DNA of 64,000 nt from NCBI GenBank assembly GCA_023053685.1, contig JALIGW010000022.1:2425001-2489000 (forward strand), read 5' to 3'. The notes beneath the pieces are model-generated. The model ran no database searches, was not told where the DNA came from, and was given only the letters and a program-made list of their open reading frames with translations. Shown piece after piece: positions 1 through 10,239 of the stretch. A program made the translations under genes and the position numbers. The DNA comes from Diadophis punctatus similis (Eukaryota; Chordata; Lepidosauria; Squamata; Dipsadidae). Positions within the stretch are counted from its first letter, which is position 1. Each line of letters begins with the position of its first letter.

Positions 1-43
1 GTCTATTAATAGCTGAGTTCAGTTGCTTGTCCTGGTGCAGGAG

Positions 44-106
44 AGGGAGGGAGGGAGGGAGGGAGGGAGGGAGGGAGGGAGGGGAGAGAGAGAGAGAGAG
101 AGAGAT
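44..106. repeat. GGGA / GA simple repeat
   Basis: A run of GGGA units passes directly into a GA dinucleotide run. It is an ordinary microsatellite with no gene nearby in the window. Confidence 0.9.
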
Positions 107-437
107 TCTCCTGCTATGATCAGTTTAGCCCCGCAAGATTAACGAAACACATTTAATCTGTTTCCTCGATTCACACACAGAGTCATTTGCAAGAGGCTAA
201 GCCACCTCTCCAAAAGTAACCAAGTTGACCAAATGGTACCATGAAGGCTTCAACTGACCTTGGGTGACTGGGCCACACAAACTCGGCCAAGTTGTCTTCT
301 TATCTTTTAGGATACGATATGGGCCACCGCTAAATCTTCCTGTAAATACTCGAAAGGAAAAAAGGGGGTCCAGGGCTAGAGATTTTGGGAAGAAAAACGG
401 GATTTTTAACAGCCTGTTTGGATTTCTCTCCCACCAG

Positions 438-467
438 ATAACAGCCTCTCCTGAAATCTACCACTTA
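438..467 (+). other. Second copy of the galectin linker mini-exon
   Basis: Thirty bases between a CCACCAG acceptor and a GTAAGT donor encode ITASPEIYHL in phase 0. They match the linker exon of the downstream galectin (3790-3819, IMTSPAIYHP). The flanking 150-200 bases also match, so a segment from about 300 to 480 was duplicated. It lies upstream of the first CRD in the window. It may be the linker of another galectin or CRD further left, or a relic of a partial duplication. Both splice sites look intact. Confidence 0.5.
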
Positions 468-499
468 GTAAGTACCAAGAGACTTGCTAACCCAGCCTG

Positions 500-1200
500 T
501 CTTTCCTTAAAAGTGATACTTCAGCTGACAGGGAATACTGGCTCTTAGCCGGTATTTTAGTCCCGGGGATCAAGCCTGTGGCACAGTCGCAGTCTCTACG
601 TGGGGGAAGGGCTGCTGCTTCTTCCTTCAAATATATCTGTGAAATCCGATTACTTGCTCTGCAGTTTGGCATTGGCTTCCCTTTGGCTTACCACCAGCAG
701 CAGCAGCAAGGGTTCCTGGGTGTCGCGGTGAAGCAAAGCCAAGTTCCCGATCTACTGAGGGATTGTGAAGTTGAGGTGGCTTGTGACATAAAGGCTTATG
801 CTTTCGGTCAAAGCAGGCTTATTGGAAGCAATGAAAATATTGGTCACTTATTTGTCAAAAGAAATTGGCCACCCTTTTTAACACAATTCCTCCCCCCCAA
901 TGTTCCAGCAAAAGTCCCACCCACCCGCCAGCCGATGAACCACGGTTCTCCTATAAAAGCTCCAGAAATGCAGAGAAAAAGACCAACTCTTGGTCCCATC
1001 AGCCTGTCCCTCACACTTGCAAAGTTTCTCCTTTCCTTAGAAGTTCCTCCAGTGCAGGGAGAGATGGGAAAAGAGGCTGGCACCCAGCCAGTTTTGCTCA
1101 ATCCACTGAGCGCCCGTAGAGCTAAAGCAGAACCGGTCCATGGTGGCAGTTCTGGTGCTTTCTCCAGACTCTCCTTCCTTTGATACATTGTGGGGGATTA
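500..1200. other. Non-coding upstream region with a possible TATA box
   Basis: No galectin exon could be supported here. A clean TATAAAA lies at 952-958, about 675 bases before the first CRD exon of the galectin gene, so a promoter is possible. The nearest ATG with reading space (1064) opens MGKEAGTQPVLLNP, vaguely like a galectin-4 N-terminus. However, no phase-0 donor follows it, so I do not call it the first exon. Confidence 0.25.
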
Positions 1201-1203
1201 ATC

Positions 1204-1471
1204 CAGAGGTGGGATTCAGCAGGTTCTGACCAGTTATGGAGAATTGGTAGCGGAAATATTGAGTAGCTCGGAGAACTGGTTGGCCTCTGGCTGGCCCCGA
1301 CCCCATCTATTATCTGCCTCCCGAGTCCCAGCTGATCGGGAGGAAATGGGGATTTTGCAGTAATCTTCCCCTGCCACGCCCACCAAGCCATGCCCACCAA
1401 GCCACGCCCACCAAGCCATGCCACACCACGCCCACAGAACCGGTAGTAAAAAAAATTGAATCCCACCACTG
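1204..1471. mobile_element. Non-autonomous hAT-like MITE
   Basis: The element begins CAGAGGTGGG and ends CCCACCACTG, so the termini are inverted and of hAT type. The flanks are near-identical 8-mers, GATTAATC on the left (1196-1203) and GATGAATC on the right (1472-1479), as expected of a hAT target duplication. The inside has short CCACGCCCACCAAG-type tandem repeats and no open frame of note. It sits just upstream of the first CRD exon. Confidence 0.75.
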
Positions 1472-1633
1472 GATGAATCCTTATCAGAGGCCTCCCAGGA
1501 GGTCTTGGTTTGACTTGGAGGCCACATGGAAAAGACGATACAAGGCACGAGTTGTGGTTGGCTGGTTTGAAAGTCTTAAGTTGTTTTTTGCAGTTAAGTC
1601 ACTGGTTTGGATCATTATTTTCATGTCTTCCAG

Positions 1634-2775
1634 GCTCTCCCTCATGATCAAACTGTCCTTGGTGGACTCCATCCTGGGATGTCTGTATATGTGAATGGCA
1701 CAGTGCCCGAAGACAGCAACAGGTAATGTTCCTTTGGAGGCTCACAGGAAGAGCAAGATGCTACCTTACTCAAAATGATAATCATAGGATTATTATGTTG
1801 TTTAGGATAGGTTGTATAATCCAAATTCTATGCCAAGATTAAAGCCTTTCTTAATTCTTCAGCCAGTTCCACTTCCTGATTCTTCCAAGTCCAACTAAGT
1901 CATGAGAGTTAGGAACGTGATTCTTCCCTTCGAGCAACACACCAGAGCAAAGGAGAAGGAAGGGGCAGAACTCTACTCTGAAATGCCTGTACTCCCCATT
2001 TAATTCTCCTCTTCTTTTTTCCTCCCTTTCCTCTAGCTTCTGGGTGGACTTTGCCTGTTGCCAGCATAAGGGGGCTGACATTCCCCTCCACTTCAGGCCT
2101 TACATTAATTCCGGAATAGTTGTGGTCAATACGTTTCAGTCTCACAGGTGGGGAAAGGATGAGAGACACCAGAATCCCTTCCGGAAGGGCGAGCATTTTG
2201 AGATCATCTTCATTGTCACTGAGGCCGAATACCAGGTTGGTACACATGACAGAGGCTCCTTTGGGACTGCAGGGGCCCCTTCATTCTCCCCACCCACCCC
2301 CAAATTCACTGTTTGTTTGGAATGACCCACAAATGAATTGTGTTGCAAAGTTAGTATTTCATCACTGTCATAATGCAAACAGTTAGTAAAGGAGGATGAC
2401 CTGTAGCTGAAAAGAAAATATTTTGGTATGGGGGGTGTGGGTGGGAGAAACCAGGTGTCGATGAAATAAAAGGCCTCTCTTTATATGTACTTATTTTGAG
2501 ATTTTTGAGTCTGTTTCTGACCATCCTGCTCTGCTTTGGGGTATGCTTTGTATTCCTGGCAAGAATACACTTTTCTTTCCTGCAAAGAAATTGGATGATC
2601 TTAAATGAGACTCGATTCCTGCTGCTTTGCCCTCTGACAGATCCTGGTGAACGGGAATCCCTTCTGCAACTATAGCCACAGATTTCCACCACAAGGTGTG
2701 CAGCTCATTAGGGTTGATGGAGACCTGGATCTGCAATCCCTGAATGTGACGGCAGGGCCAAAGATGGGGAACACA
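1634..2775 (+). CDS. LGALS4: N-terminal CRD of galectin gene 1 (three exons)
   Basis: Exons of 89, 199 and 135 nt (1634-1722, 2037-2235, 2641-2775) encode one CRD of 141 residues. The first exon starts in phase 0 with [20 protein letters not shown], aligned with TLPYYQPIPGGL of mammalian galectin-4. The second carries HFRPY in place of HFNPR, then VVVNT and WGKDER. The third carries ILVNGNPFCNYSHRFPP and VDGDLDLQSLNVT. The same exon sizes recur exactly in all 18 units of the downstream array, so this is the unamplified counterpart. The intron between exons 2 and 3 is only 405 bases and lacks the MITE found in every array unit. Confidence 0.9.
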
Positions 2776-5700
2776 GTAAGTATTTGCTATTGACAAGTCA
2801 GCACCTCTTGACTTTGATCTCTTTTGGGGAATGGATGCTGGGTTGGTTCAATCCCCATGCTGCCACTTTCTCTTTCTCCCCTCCGGTTGCTCTTCCCGTA
2901 CATCTTTCTTGACCCCTAAGAATGGCTGCCACACTGGGTCCTCAGTGGTTTTGGCATACAAATCTGCATGCTAGCAAAAATAGCCTTAGGCACGACCTAA
3001 GCATAGCTCATAAAATTATCTGTTACAACATCCTTCCTGTCAATGACTACTTCAGCTTCAACCACAACAATACATGAGCACACAACAGATACAAACTCAA
3101 AGTGAACCGCTCCAAACTTGACTGTAGAAAATACGACTTTAGCAACAGAGTGGTAAAAGCCTGGAACTCACTACCTGACTCTGTGGTTTCGTCACCAAAC
3201 CCCCAAAACTTTACCCTTAGACTGTCCACCGTTGACCTCACCCGATTCCTAAGAGGTCAGTAAGGGGCATGCATAAGTGCATCATCGTGCCTAGTGCCTA
3301 CGTCCCTGTCCTAATGTTCCCTCTTATCAGTACTCATCTTATGTATATAAACAATGTTACATCTATGTATATTACCAACACATACTTGGCAAAATAAATA
3401 AATAAATAAAATAAAATAGGATGATACCAGGGCCAGCAACTGAAGAGGGAGCCAATTTCCCCCAGGCCAGGGTCCTGCTCTCCCACTTGCAGATGCCCGT
3501 GAAGCAGTGTTTCTCAACCTGGCAGTTTTGAGACGAGTGGCCTGAACTTCCATAATGGCTTAGCTGACATCTGCCCGTCCAACAAACACCAGAAGTGTGC
3601 AATGTTGTTTTCCTATCCTTTCGAATATTATGATGAACCCAGGATATTGGCCACCACAAAATCTTCCTGTAAATACTCAAAAAGAATTTAAAAAGGGGCG
3701 GGGGCGGGGGGCAAGGACTTCCATGGCTAGCGATTTTAGAGGAAAAACAGGGGGTTGCTAATAGTCTGTTTGGATTTCTCTCCCACCAGATAATGACGTC
3801 CCCTGCAATCTACCACCCAGTAAGTACCCAGCATGTCTCTCCTTACTTTCCCCAAATTTGTGGGATGGGACAGAAACCAGGGTCTGTGTACATTCAGGTG
3901 GAATTCAAGGAACCTGGTATTTCCTAGTGTTTGGCTTTGATCATGCTTACGGTGAACAACAATGACTAGAAACTGGGAATTTTACTAAGTAATCTTCCAA
4001 ATGCTTCACCAAGCCTCTAAAATCAGATGGAAGGAAGAAAAAGGAACAATGAATGGGATATTTAAGGGAAAATTCGCTTCCTTGGGGTTAAGGGGAGGAT
4101 AATAATAATAGTGTCTTTCCCGCATGTCAAAGGCTACCGGCTCCCCATCACTCAGAAAATCTCTAGTTGAATGAGAGAAGTTGGGATGGAGGAAGGCTGT
4201 CGGGTCAATATGGGCCAGAGTAGAAAGAAAGGCCTATATATTGCACCAGGAAACCAGCTTTTAGAACCAAGGTTGATGATTTCATCTATAAACTCAGTCT
4301 TTTGTGATGCAGGCTCTTTCACAGCCTGTGATTCAAAAAGTCAACACAACAACCATGCCAGCAACATCACCACCCCACCTATTTTCTGTATTCATTGCAC
4401 ACGAAACAATAGGCTGGGCTTTGTTGGCTCCATCCAGGCTTCCATCTTGAATATTTTGACCACACACTGCAGGCAGCTCTACTGAGCAAACAAACCACTT
4501 GAACGCAGCCAATGCCTGAGTTGCCTGGTTGAAGGAAGAGATGCTTGTAACCACCTGACACAAGATCCCGCAAGCTGCCTCCCACCCATGTTGTGGGTCT
4601 CCCATTTGGCACCCCAAGACCTACTGGACTGCAACTACCTTGACCTCCAACTAGCAGGGATGAGAGCCACATGTCTGGATTGGAGAGTCTTAAGTGTAAC
4701 CTGGGTTCATGTCTATTTCAGCCGGTGCCCTACACAGGCGACATCCCTGGAGGTCTGGGAGCCGAGAGGACCATCACAGTGCGAGGGTCTATTCCGAAGA
4801 ACGCTAAAAGGTCTCAAAGGTCTCAAGTCCCTCTTTTTTTTTTTTTTGCATGATTTGGGGATTCAGGCAGAGGAATGGAATCGTAACCACTGGACATAGG
4901 TGCCTTTCTGCAGTCAGGGTCACAAGTCCCACGCTGCTGCATCTCCCTGGCATCACACATTTCAGCCCAACTTCCCACCTGGCCCAAGTGTTAGACACTG
5001 GGACTCTCTGGTTTGGCACAGCAAAGCCCCGGTGTTAGCGCCCCTCGTAGTCCTTTCCCAGTTCATCTCCTTTCTCTGACTCTCCCATCTCTACACATCC
5101 GCAGATTCGGCCCAGAGGACAAGGAGATTAAGGGGAGTGAAAGCACAATTCTGCACAGTATAAACACAGTCTGTGGAACTCACTGCCACAAGGGCTCTTA
5201 GCTTAAGGCAGGGTTCCCCAAAGTGGGGAATCAGAAGTTTGATGAAAGGTTGGATGAGTGAAAGAGTTTGGGGAATTCTGGCTTAGGAGGTGGATTTGAA
5301 GAAAGGTTTGGAGCCAAACTGTCATTAAGCAGTAATCAGCTGTTCTTCATCAGAACAATGCTAGTCACTGCTAGACTGCTGCTGAATATATATTTATTTT
5401 AGCAATATCAATAGCACTTAAACTTATACACTACCCTAAGGTGGTTTACAGCATTTTCTGAGGGGTTTACAATGTCAGCATATTGCCTCCAATAATCTGG
5501 GCCTTTATTTTACTGACTTTGGAAGGATGGAAGGCTGAGTCAACCCTGAGAACCATCGGAATCGAACTCAAGACTGTGGGCAGAGTTAGCCTGCAATACT
5601 GCGTTCTGACCTCACCATCAAGGCTCCTTAATATGTGTTTGTCTAATTTATAACTCACTGAGAGTTGGTTTAATTGTGGCAAGATGTAAATGCAATGAAT

Positions 5701-6646
5701 AAATAAATACCTAAAATGCTAACTAGAACTTACACATTCAGCAGCAGTCTACCAATAAATATTTATTTATTTATTTAGTGACATTTATATACCGCCTCAC
5801 AGTGCAAGCACTCTCTAAGCGGTTTACACCAGTAAGCAATATATATTTATATTGCCCCCAACAATCTGGGTCCTCATTTTACCTACCTCGGAAGGATGGA
5901 AGGCTGAGTCAACCTTGAGCCGGTGAGATTTGAACCGCTGACCTGCGGATCACAGTCAGCTAAAGTGGCCTGCAGTACCTGCCTCTAATCGCTGCACCAC
6001 CTTGGCTCTTGTTACCAATAAATAATATTTGGAAAAAGGAACAAGAGTTGTTGTTTTTTCTTTTAGCCTTCATCCATGGAAGGATCTGGCAGATTGCTAT
6101 TGGATTAAGGGGCGGGGGGGGGGGGGTTCAGATTTCCCTTTATTTACTCCAAAGACTGAGATGCCTGCTTTTTTCTCTCTCTTTCCAAGGTTTGAAATCA
6201 ATTTTATGGCTGGCCAAGAAATCCCTTTGCATATTACCCTTCGCATGAAACCGTGGAGAGCCGTAGTACGCAATAGTTTTTTGAATGGCAGCTGGGGAAA
6301 CGAGGAACGCAACTTGACCTTTAACCCTTTCCAGCCTGGGCTGCACTTCAAGGTGAGTTGGCTTTGATTCCAGCAGGGAGGGATGTCCACAGGGAGGAGG
6401 TCAAAAAAGTCAAATGGCTGTCACGTCTGTGCAATCGATATATTGGCCATATTTTACCTGGCTTATGCGGACACCCCTGGATTCCAGCAAAAAGCTTGTC
6501 TAGTTGCCAGCAAGAAGGCAGTGGGAAGTGGAGAGAAGATCCAGCTGGTGCCTTCCAGCCAGGGGTGGGATTTGGAGGTTCTCTGAACCGGCCATAATGT
6601 TAGCTACGGGTTCTCCTGAACCTGGCCGAACCCGTAGCAGTCCACC

Positions 6647-6713
<67 letters not shown>

Positions 6714-7039
6714 AAACAGCATGGCAGTTGTGCCCCCGCCCATTAAAGTCCCCATCCCTTATATATAGGGGGTGCTTTTTGATTTTGATGCAAGCTATGG
6801 ATGGTGTGGACTGCAGACACTCCTGTGTGGAGGACCGTAAGTGATCCAGATGTGCCAGTTCAGCCATGTTAACATCCTCCTTCTCTTCCTAGCTCTCAAT
6901 CCATTGTGACAACCATGAATTCAAGTTTTATGCCAACGACCAGCCCTTCTTCAACTACACTCATCGTTATGTCCCTCTCAAACACATCCGCACCCTGGAG
7001 ATCGATGGAGACGTGACCCTTTCCTACATTAAATACTAA
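1634..7039 (+). CDS. LGALS4: Galectin-4-like, two-CRD galectin (start exon not found)
   Basis: Galectins bind beta-galactosides; galectin-4 is a tandem-repeat galectin, known mainly from gut epithelium. Seven exons are visible: 1634-1722, 2037-2235, 2641-2775 (N-CRD), 3790-3819 (linker), 4722-4810, 6190-6352, 6893-7039 (C-CRD, stop TAA). Intron phases are 2 and 0 inside each CRD, as in known galectins. The C-CRD has VVRNS, LNGSWGNEER and a C-terminus LEIDGDVTLSYIKY, almost the galectin-4 signature. The N-CRD has [16 protein letters not shown] and WGKDER. Odd points: the N-CRD HxNPR motif reads HFRPY and the C-CRD motif reads HITLR, so both first binding strands are altered. The donor after 4810 is GTCTCA, weak. 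Exons found give about 283 residues against 323 in human galectin-4. The difference would fit a missing start exon plus one more linker exon. Confidence 0.88.
2985..3418 (+). mobile_element. CR1/L2-like LINE, 3' end fragment
   Basis: The frame reads the C-terminal end of a non-LTR reverse transcriptase, with KLDCRKYDFSNRVVKAWNSL and PDSVVSSP. A 3' UTR and an AAATA-type tail follow near 3395-3418. The start is 5' truncated, as is usual for LINEs. It lies in the intron after the N-CRD of galectin gene 1. A longer copy of the same family is at 19.06-20.05 kb. Confidence 0.75.
3790..3819 (+). CDS. LGALS4: Galectin linker mini-exon
   Basis: The 30-nt exon lies between CCCACCAG and GTAAGT and encodes IMTSPAIYHP in phase 0, so it joins the two CRDs without changing frame. 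Its length and Pro/Ser content suit a galectin-4 linker. A near copy lies upstream at 438-467. Confidence 0.6.
4313..4387 (+). CDS. Possible second linker exon
   Basis: After a TGTGATGCAG acceptor there is a phase-0 stretch of 25 codons rich in Thr and Pro (QPVIQKVNTTTMPATSPP), which then meets a weak GTATTC donor. Adding it would bring gene 1 close to the usual galectin-4 length. The donor is poor and there is no other support. Confidence 0.25.
4722..7039 (+). CDS. LGALS4: C-terminal CRD of galectin gene 1 (three exons)
   Basis: Exon 4722-4810 encodes PVPYTGDIPGGLGAERTITV. Exon 6190-6352 encodes FEINFMAGQEIPLHITLRM, then VVRNS and SWGNEER. Exon 6893-7039 encodes LSIHCDNHEFKFYAN, THRYVP and LEIDGDVTLSYIKY, then TAA. 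Sugar-binding residues N (VVRN), W, E and R are kept, but the HxNPR strand reads HITLR. This is the galectin-4 C-CRD, distinct from the N-type CRD amplified downstream. Confidence 0.92.
5400..5640 (-). mobile_element. Old SINE-like repeat
   Basis: It contains GGAAGGATGGAAGGCTGAGT and nearby text shared with the better-preserved SINE at 5762-6010, with a GAATCGAACTC-like box. It is probably a decayed member of the same squamate SINE group on the minus strand. Confidence 0.5.
5762..6010 (-). mobile_element. Sauria-type tRNA-derived SINE
   Basis: Read on the minus strand it starts AGAGCCAAGGTGGTGCAGCG. It has a promoter-like B box GGTTCAAATC, a conserved middle (CTCAGCCTTCCATCCTTCC), a GGCGGTATATAAAT 3' part and an (AAAT)n tail. 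This order is that of squamate tRNA-derived SINEs. It sits in an intron of the galectin C-CRD. Confidence 0.7.
6560..6650. mobile_element. Short MITE-like fragment
   Basis: It opens CAGGGGTGGGATTTGG and ends near CCACCCC, with inverted GAACC/GGTTC text inside, and it abuts a GT microsatellite. It resembles the element at 1204-1471. Confidence 0.4.
6650..6710. repeat. (GT)n microsatellite
   Basis: An uninterrupted GT dinucleotide run of about 30 units lies in the last intron of galectin gene 1. Confidence 0.95.
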
Positions 7040-7195
7040 GCAATGGGGGTGGGGAGAGATCAGTAGCAGCATAGACCCCCCCTCTTCTATCTCTCTGCCA
7101 GTACATTTAGAATTCTCCTGAATTTGAGTGGTCTGCAAGTATCAATCAATCAATCAGACACTCAAGAATAATTCAGAATATTAAGCAACATTTTC

Positions 7196-7201
7196 AATAA
7201 A
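7196..7201 (+). terminator. PolyA signal of galectin gene 1
   Basis: AATAAA lies 157 bases after the stop codon. The surrounding 3' UTR matches the 3' UTR of the second galectin gene, which has AATAAA at 58848. Confidence 0.75.
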
Positions 7202-7209
7202 GCGTTTGA

Positions 7210-8155
7210 TCAAGGAATGCAACAGGGTTACTTTTCTGCCTTCTGAATTTGATCTGTAGATGATACAAATATTGTTTTAAGTTGGTGCCCTCCAGATGTG
7301 TGGGAACAATGTTTCTCAAACTTGGCAAGTTTAAGATGGGTGGATTTTAACCTCTAGATATCCCCATCTCATACTAGATATTGATCCATCTTATGGCTTT
7401 GTATAATTCACAAATTGCAGGGTGGATGGATTGAGAATGGAACTTTTTCAAAAGGAAGGACAAACAAATTCCCAACTTCCCTAAAGCCTAAGATATCTAT
7501 AATTGAATCAGTTAAAGACCAGCAGCTCCATTCACACATCTTGTTTGAACCTTGGTTAGAGTGAACTCAACCCATATGGCAAATTTACCATCCATTCCCC
7601 CAAATGTGGGAATGCAGTAGCCAATTAAATGTGTCATGTGAACCCAGCCCAGGTAGTCTCTGTAGGGATTGCTGTCGAGTTACCCTTTGCTTTGCTTCAG
7701 AACGAGACTTCCCAGCATTACCCAGGAGTCCACCTCCAAGCCCTACAGGACAACCGATTGACAACATGCGCTGTAGGAGAGAAAAATCAAAGTGACTAAT
7801 GGTGCAGAATGTTTCTAGTCCTCTTGAGGACACAACCATGTCTTTACTCTTAGAAAGGCCCAGCAGTTCAAACACCTCTTTAGGCCAGAATTATTTGTCT
7901 GGGGCTCGAAAATATGGCTTCAAATTGCTGGGGGAAATCTACAGAATTCTCATGGAGCCTGAGGAACAAAAGAGAATGGATGGATCCGGATAACTATCAG
8001 CAGGTTTCTATAACTTGCTAAACACTTATACCCAGGTTAATTAAAATGGCTCTATTCCTTTCAAAGAAACCACATTACAGTTTAGCCTAGGGACTCCAGA
8101 ACCCCATTTAGCCTACTTTTTAATGGAATCCTGTCAATCCTGATGGGCTTTAGGA
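7210..8155. other. Intergenic, no gene seen
   Basis: Apart from a MITE-like edge near 7304-7340 (TTTCTCAAACTTGGCAAG), I see only short non-coding frames here. Confidence 0.6.
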
Positions 8156-8159
8156 AAGC

Positions 8160-8980
8160 CATTAAGACCGGTCCCCTTGCAGTCATATACAGCTAGTCCT
8201 CACTTAATGACCATCATTGGGACGCGCAACTCTCTTACTAAGCAATGTGATCATTAAGCAACACATTACATGACTGAGATTTGTGATTGTACTGCCAGCT
8301 TCTCCATTGATTCTGCTTGTTGGAAGCTGGCTGTAATATGTGCAAATGGTGATCACAAGACATTGTGATGGCGATAAACACAAGGACCACTCATAAAGTT
8401 ACTTCTTCAATGCCACTGCCACTTTGAACTGTCACTAAGTGAGGTAGTTGGTAAGCAAGCTTTACTTTTAATGGATTATATTGATTTATGAAATGATATA
8501 GTGGGTCTGATGGGAGAATTGTAATATTGGGTTGTTCTTTTGAGGGTACCTGGGATTGCAAGCCAGTCACAAGTAAATGAAACAGTATCTCAGCTTGAGC
8601 AAAGAAGTAAATAAATCAAGTACAGTTCTGGACTGAATGGAGTTTGGCTCCGTCCAAGTCTCTATCCCTTGTTCATTCTTCCTTGGAATTTTCCAGTTGA
8701 TATTCTGACTTCTTGTTCACTCCAAACTGTCAGAAGAGTCTCTGAGATTTCTGGGGCTTGCATCAAAATCTTTATATCTGCCAATAAAATTTCTCTAACT
8801 CACCGTTACCTCCGTTTCTGCCGTTGCAGAAGGTCGATGTTAAAATCATATCATCTACCTTGAGGGCTGGTGCAAAAAATGAGTCAGAGGGCATTCCTCT
8901 CTTTCAAAAGAGATCATGGTTGATTCCTCTCTTTCCAAATTGCAAGGCCTTCAATGGCTGTGCACTGATGATGTTGCCTG
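8160..8980. repeat. Unclassified interspersed repeat (copy 1)
   Basis: This stretch (landmarks CTAGTCCTCACTTAATGACC and CCTCTCTTTCCAAATTGC) recurs in reverse complement at about 63180-64000, with indels. It has no open reading frame that I recognise. It could be a non-autonomous DNA transposon or an LTR-type fragment. Confidence 0.6.
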
Positions 8981-9786
8981 ATTTGGTAATGAAATGTCTG
9001 TAAAAAAATCCACCAGGCTCAGAGGAACCAAGGAACCCCACAGTTCAACCCGGAGCTACGAATATTCTCTTCTATTGGTACAGCTGTTTACTCAGCAGTA
9101 TCTGAGATCCTAAAGAAGACCTGCCACCTTATTGACCCTAAAACCTCTGATAAATCCTTCTCAAATCCCAAAAATCACCGTTTTCACTTCCGCATGTATA
9201 CATAGGTGAATGCCAGGTGACAGTAGAGACAAAGAAGGGGAGACCTGGCTGTGAGTGAAAGGTATCACGTGCCCCCAATTAGAATGGTCTTGCACCCATT
9301 TCCTGCCCCAGACATGCTTCAGATTGCATTGGGGGGAGAACTCAACAAAGCCCCAGGGAGGAAGGGAGGGGTCTCCCCATGGGTGTTTTTGGGGCTACAG
9401 CACCATCTACAAAACAGCCTGCCCTGCACAAGGTCTCCAGCTGCCCCCTGAAAGGGGCTGAAGGAACAGCCACTCCCCAGGCAAGTCAGGTCAGAGAAAG
9501 AGACCCACATCCGGCCAGAGAGAGACTCAGGCCAGGCTGAAGATGAAGGCGGGAAGCCCAGCCAGGCTTGCAAGATCTGAGGCTGTGGCCTCATCATGAA
9601 AGCAGCATTAATAGGCAGCCTGGCCTGCCTCGCAGGGCTGGCACTACATGGCCCACTCCTGCTTGGAGCCCCCAGGGGAGTTTCGGGTGGGGGTCCCAAT
9701 TGGAAGAGAAGCCCAGATGGACTAGGAGACACCCAGAAGTGAGGCATGGATTCCCTTCTGAAGAACAGGGAGTGGGCCAGGTGGAG

Positions 9787-9788
<2 letters not shown>
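8981..9788. other. Intergenic, no gene seen
   Basis: GC-richer sequence with short open frames on both strands. None has a recognisable domain, and I support no gene here. Confidence 0.5.

Positions 9789-9854
<66 letters not shown>
9789..9854. repeat. (GT)n microsatellite
   Basis: A GT run of about 33 units. It creates cysteine/valine and threonine/histidine shadow frames on both strands. Confidence 0.95.
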
Positions 9855-9855
<1 letters not shown>

Positions 9856-10146
9856 GGACATTGACATATTGAGGGTACCACAAGAGGCTGCTGGACATTC
9901 CTACTTGTCAGTTACCCCTGAGGGAGAGAGGAAAATCTGCCCAGAGACAGAGAACTGAGGTAAATGCATTCGACCAATCACAAACCGCAAATCACAAATC
10001 ATCTGTTAAGCTGCATAAATACCAGTTGTGAGGAGATGCAGTGCTTGCTTTGAGAAACCTGCAAAGAAAGATTGGAATTTCATTTATGTTGCTGAACAAA
10101 GTCATTCTCTTTCATGGAAGGCTGAGTCAACCTTGAGTCCCATGAG

Positions 10147-10200
10147 GGAGGGAGGGAGGGAGGGAGGAAGGAAGGAAGGAAGGAAGGAAGGAAGGAAGGG
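10147..10200. repeat. GGGA / GGAA simple repeat
   Basis: A tandem GGGA run passes into GGAA. It follows a SINE-like scrap (GGAAGGCTGAGTCAACCTTG). Confidence 0.9.
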
Positions 10201-10239
10201 AGACATAGACAGACATGATTTGTGGTCCTTATAAACAAT

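Noticed and set aside
1064..1116. Start exon of gene 1 (MGKEAGTQPVLLNP)
   Set aside because: No GT donor in phase 0 follows, and the similarity to galectin-4 N-termini is slight.
6504..9881. Cys/Val and Thr/His frames around 6.65 and 9.8 kb
   Set aside because: Products of GT microsatellites.
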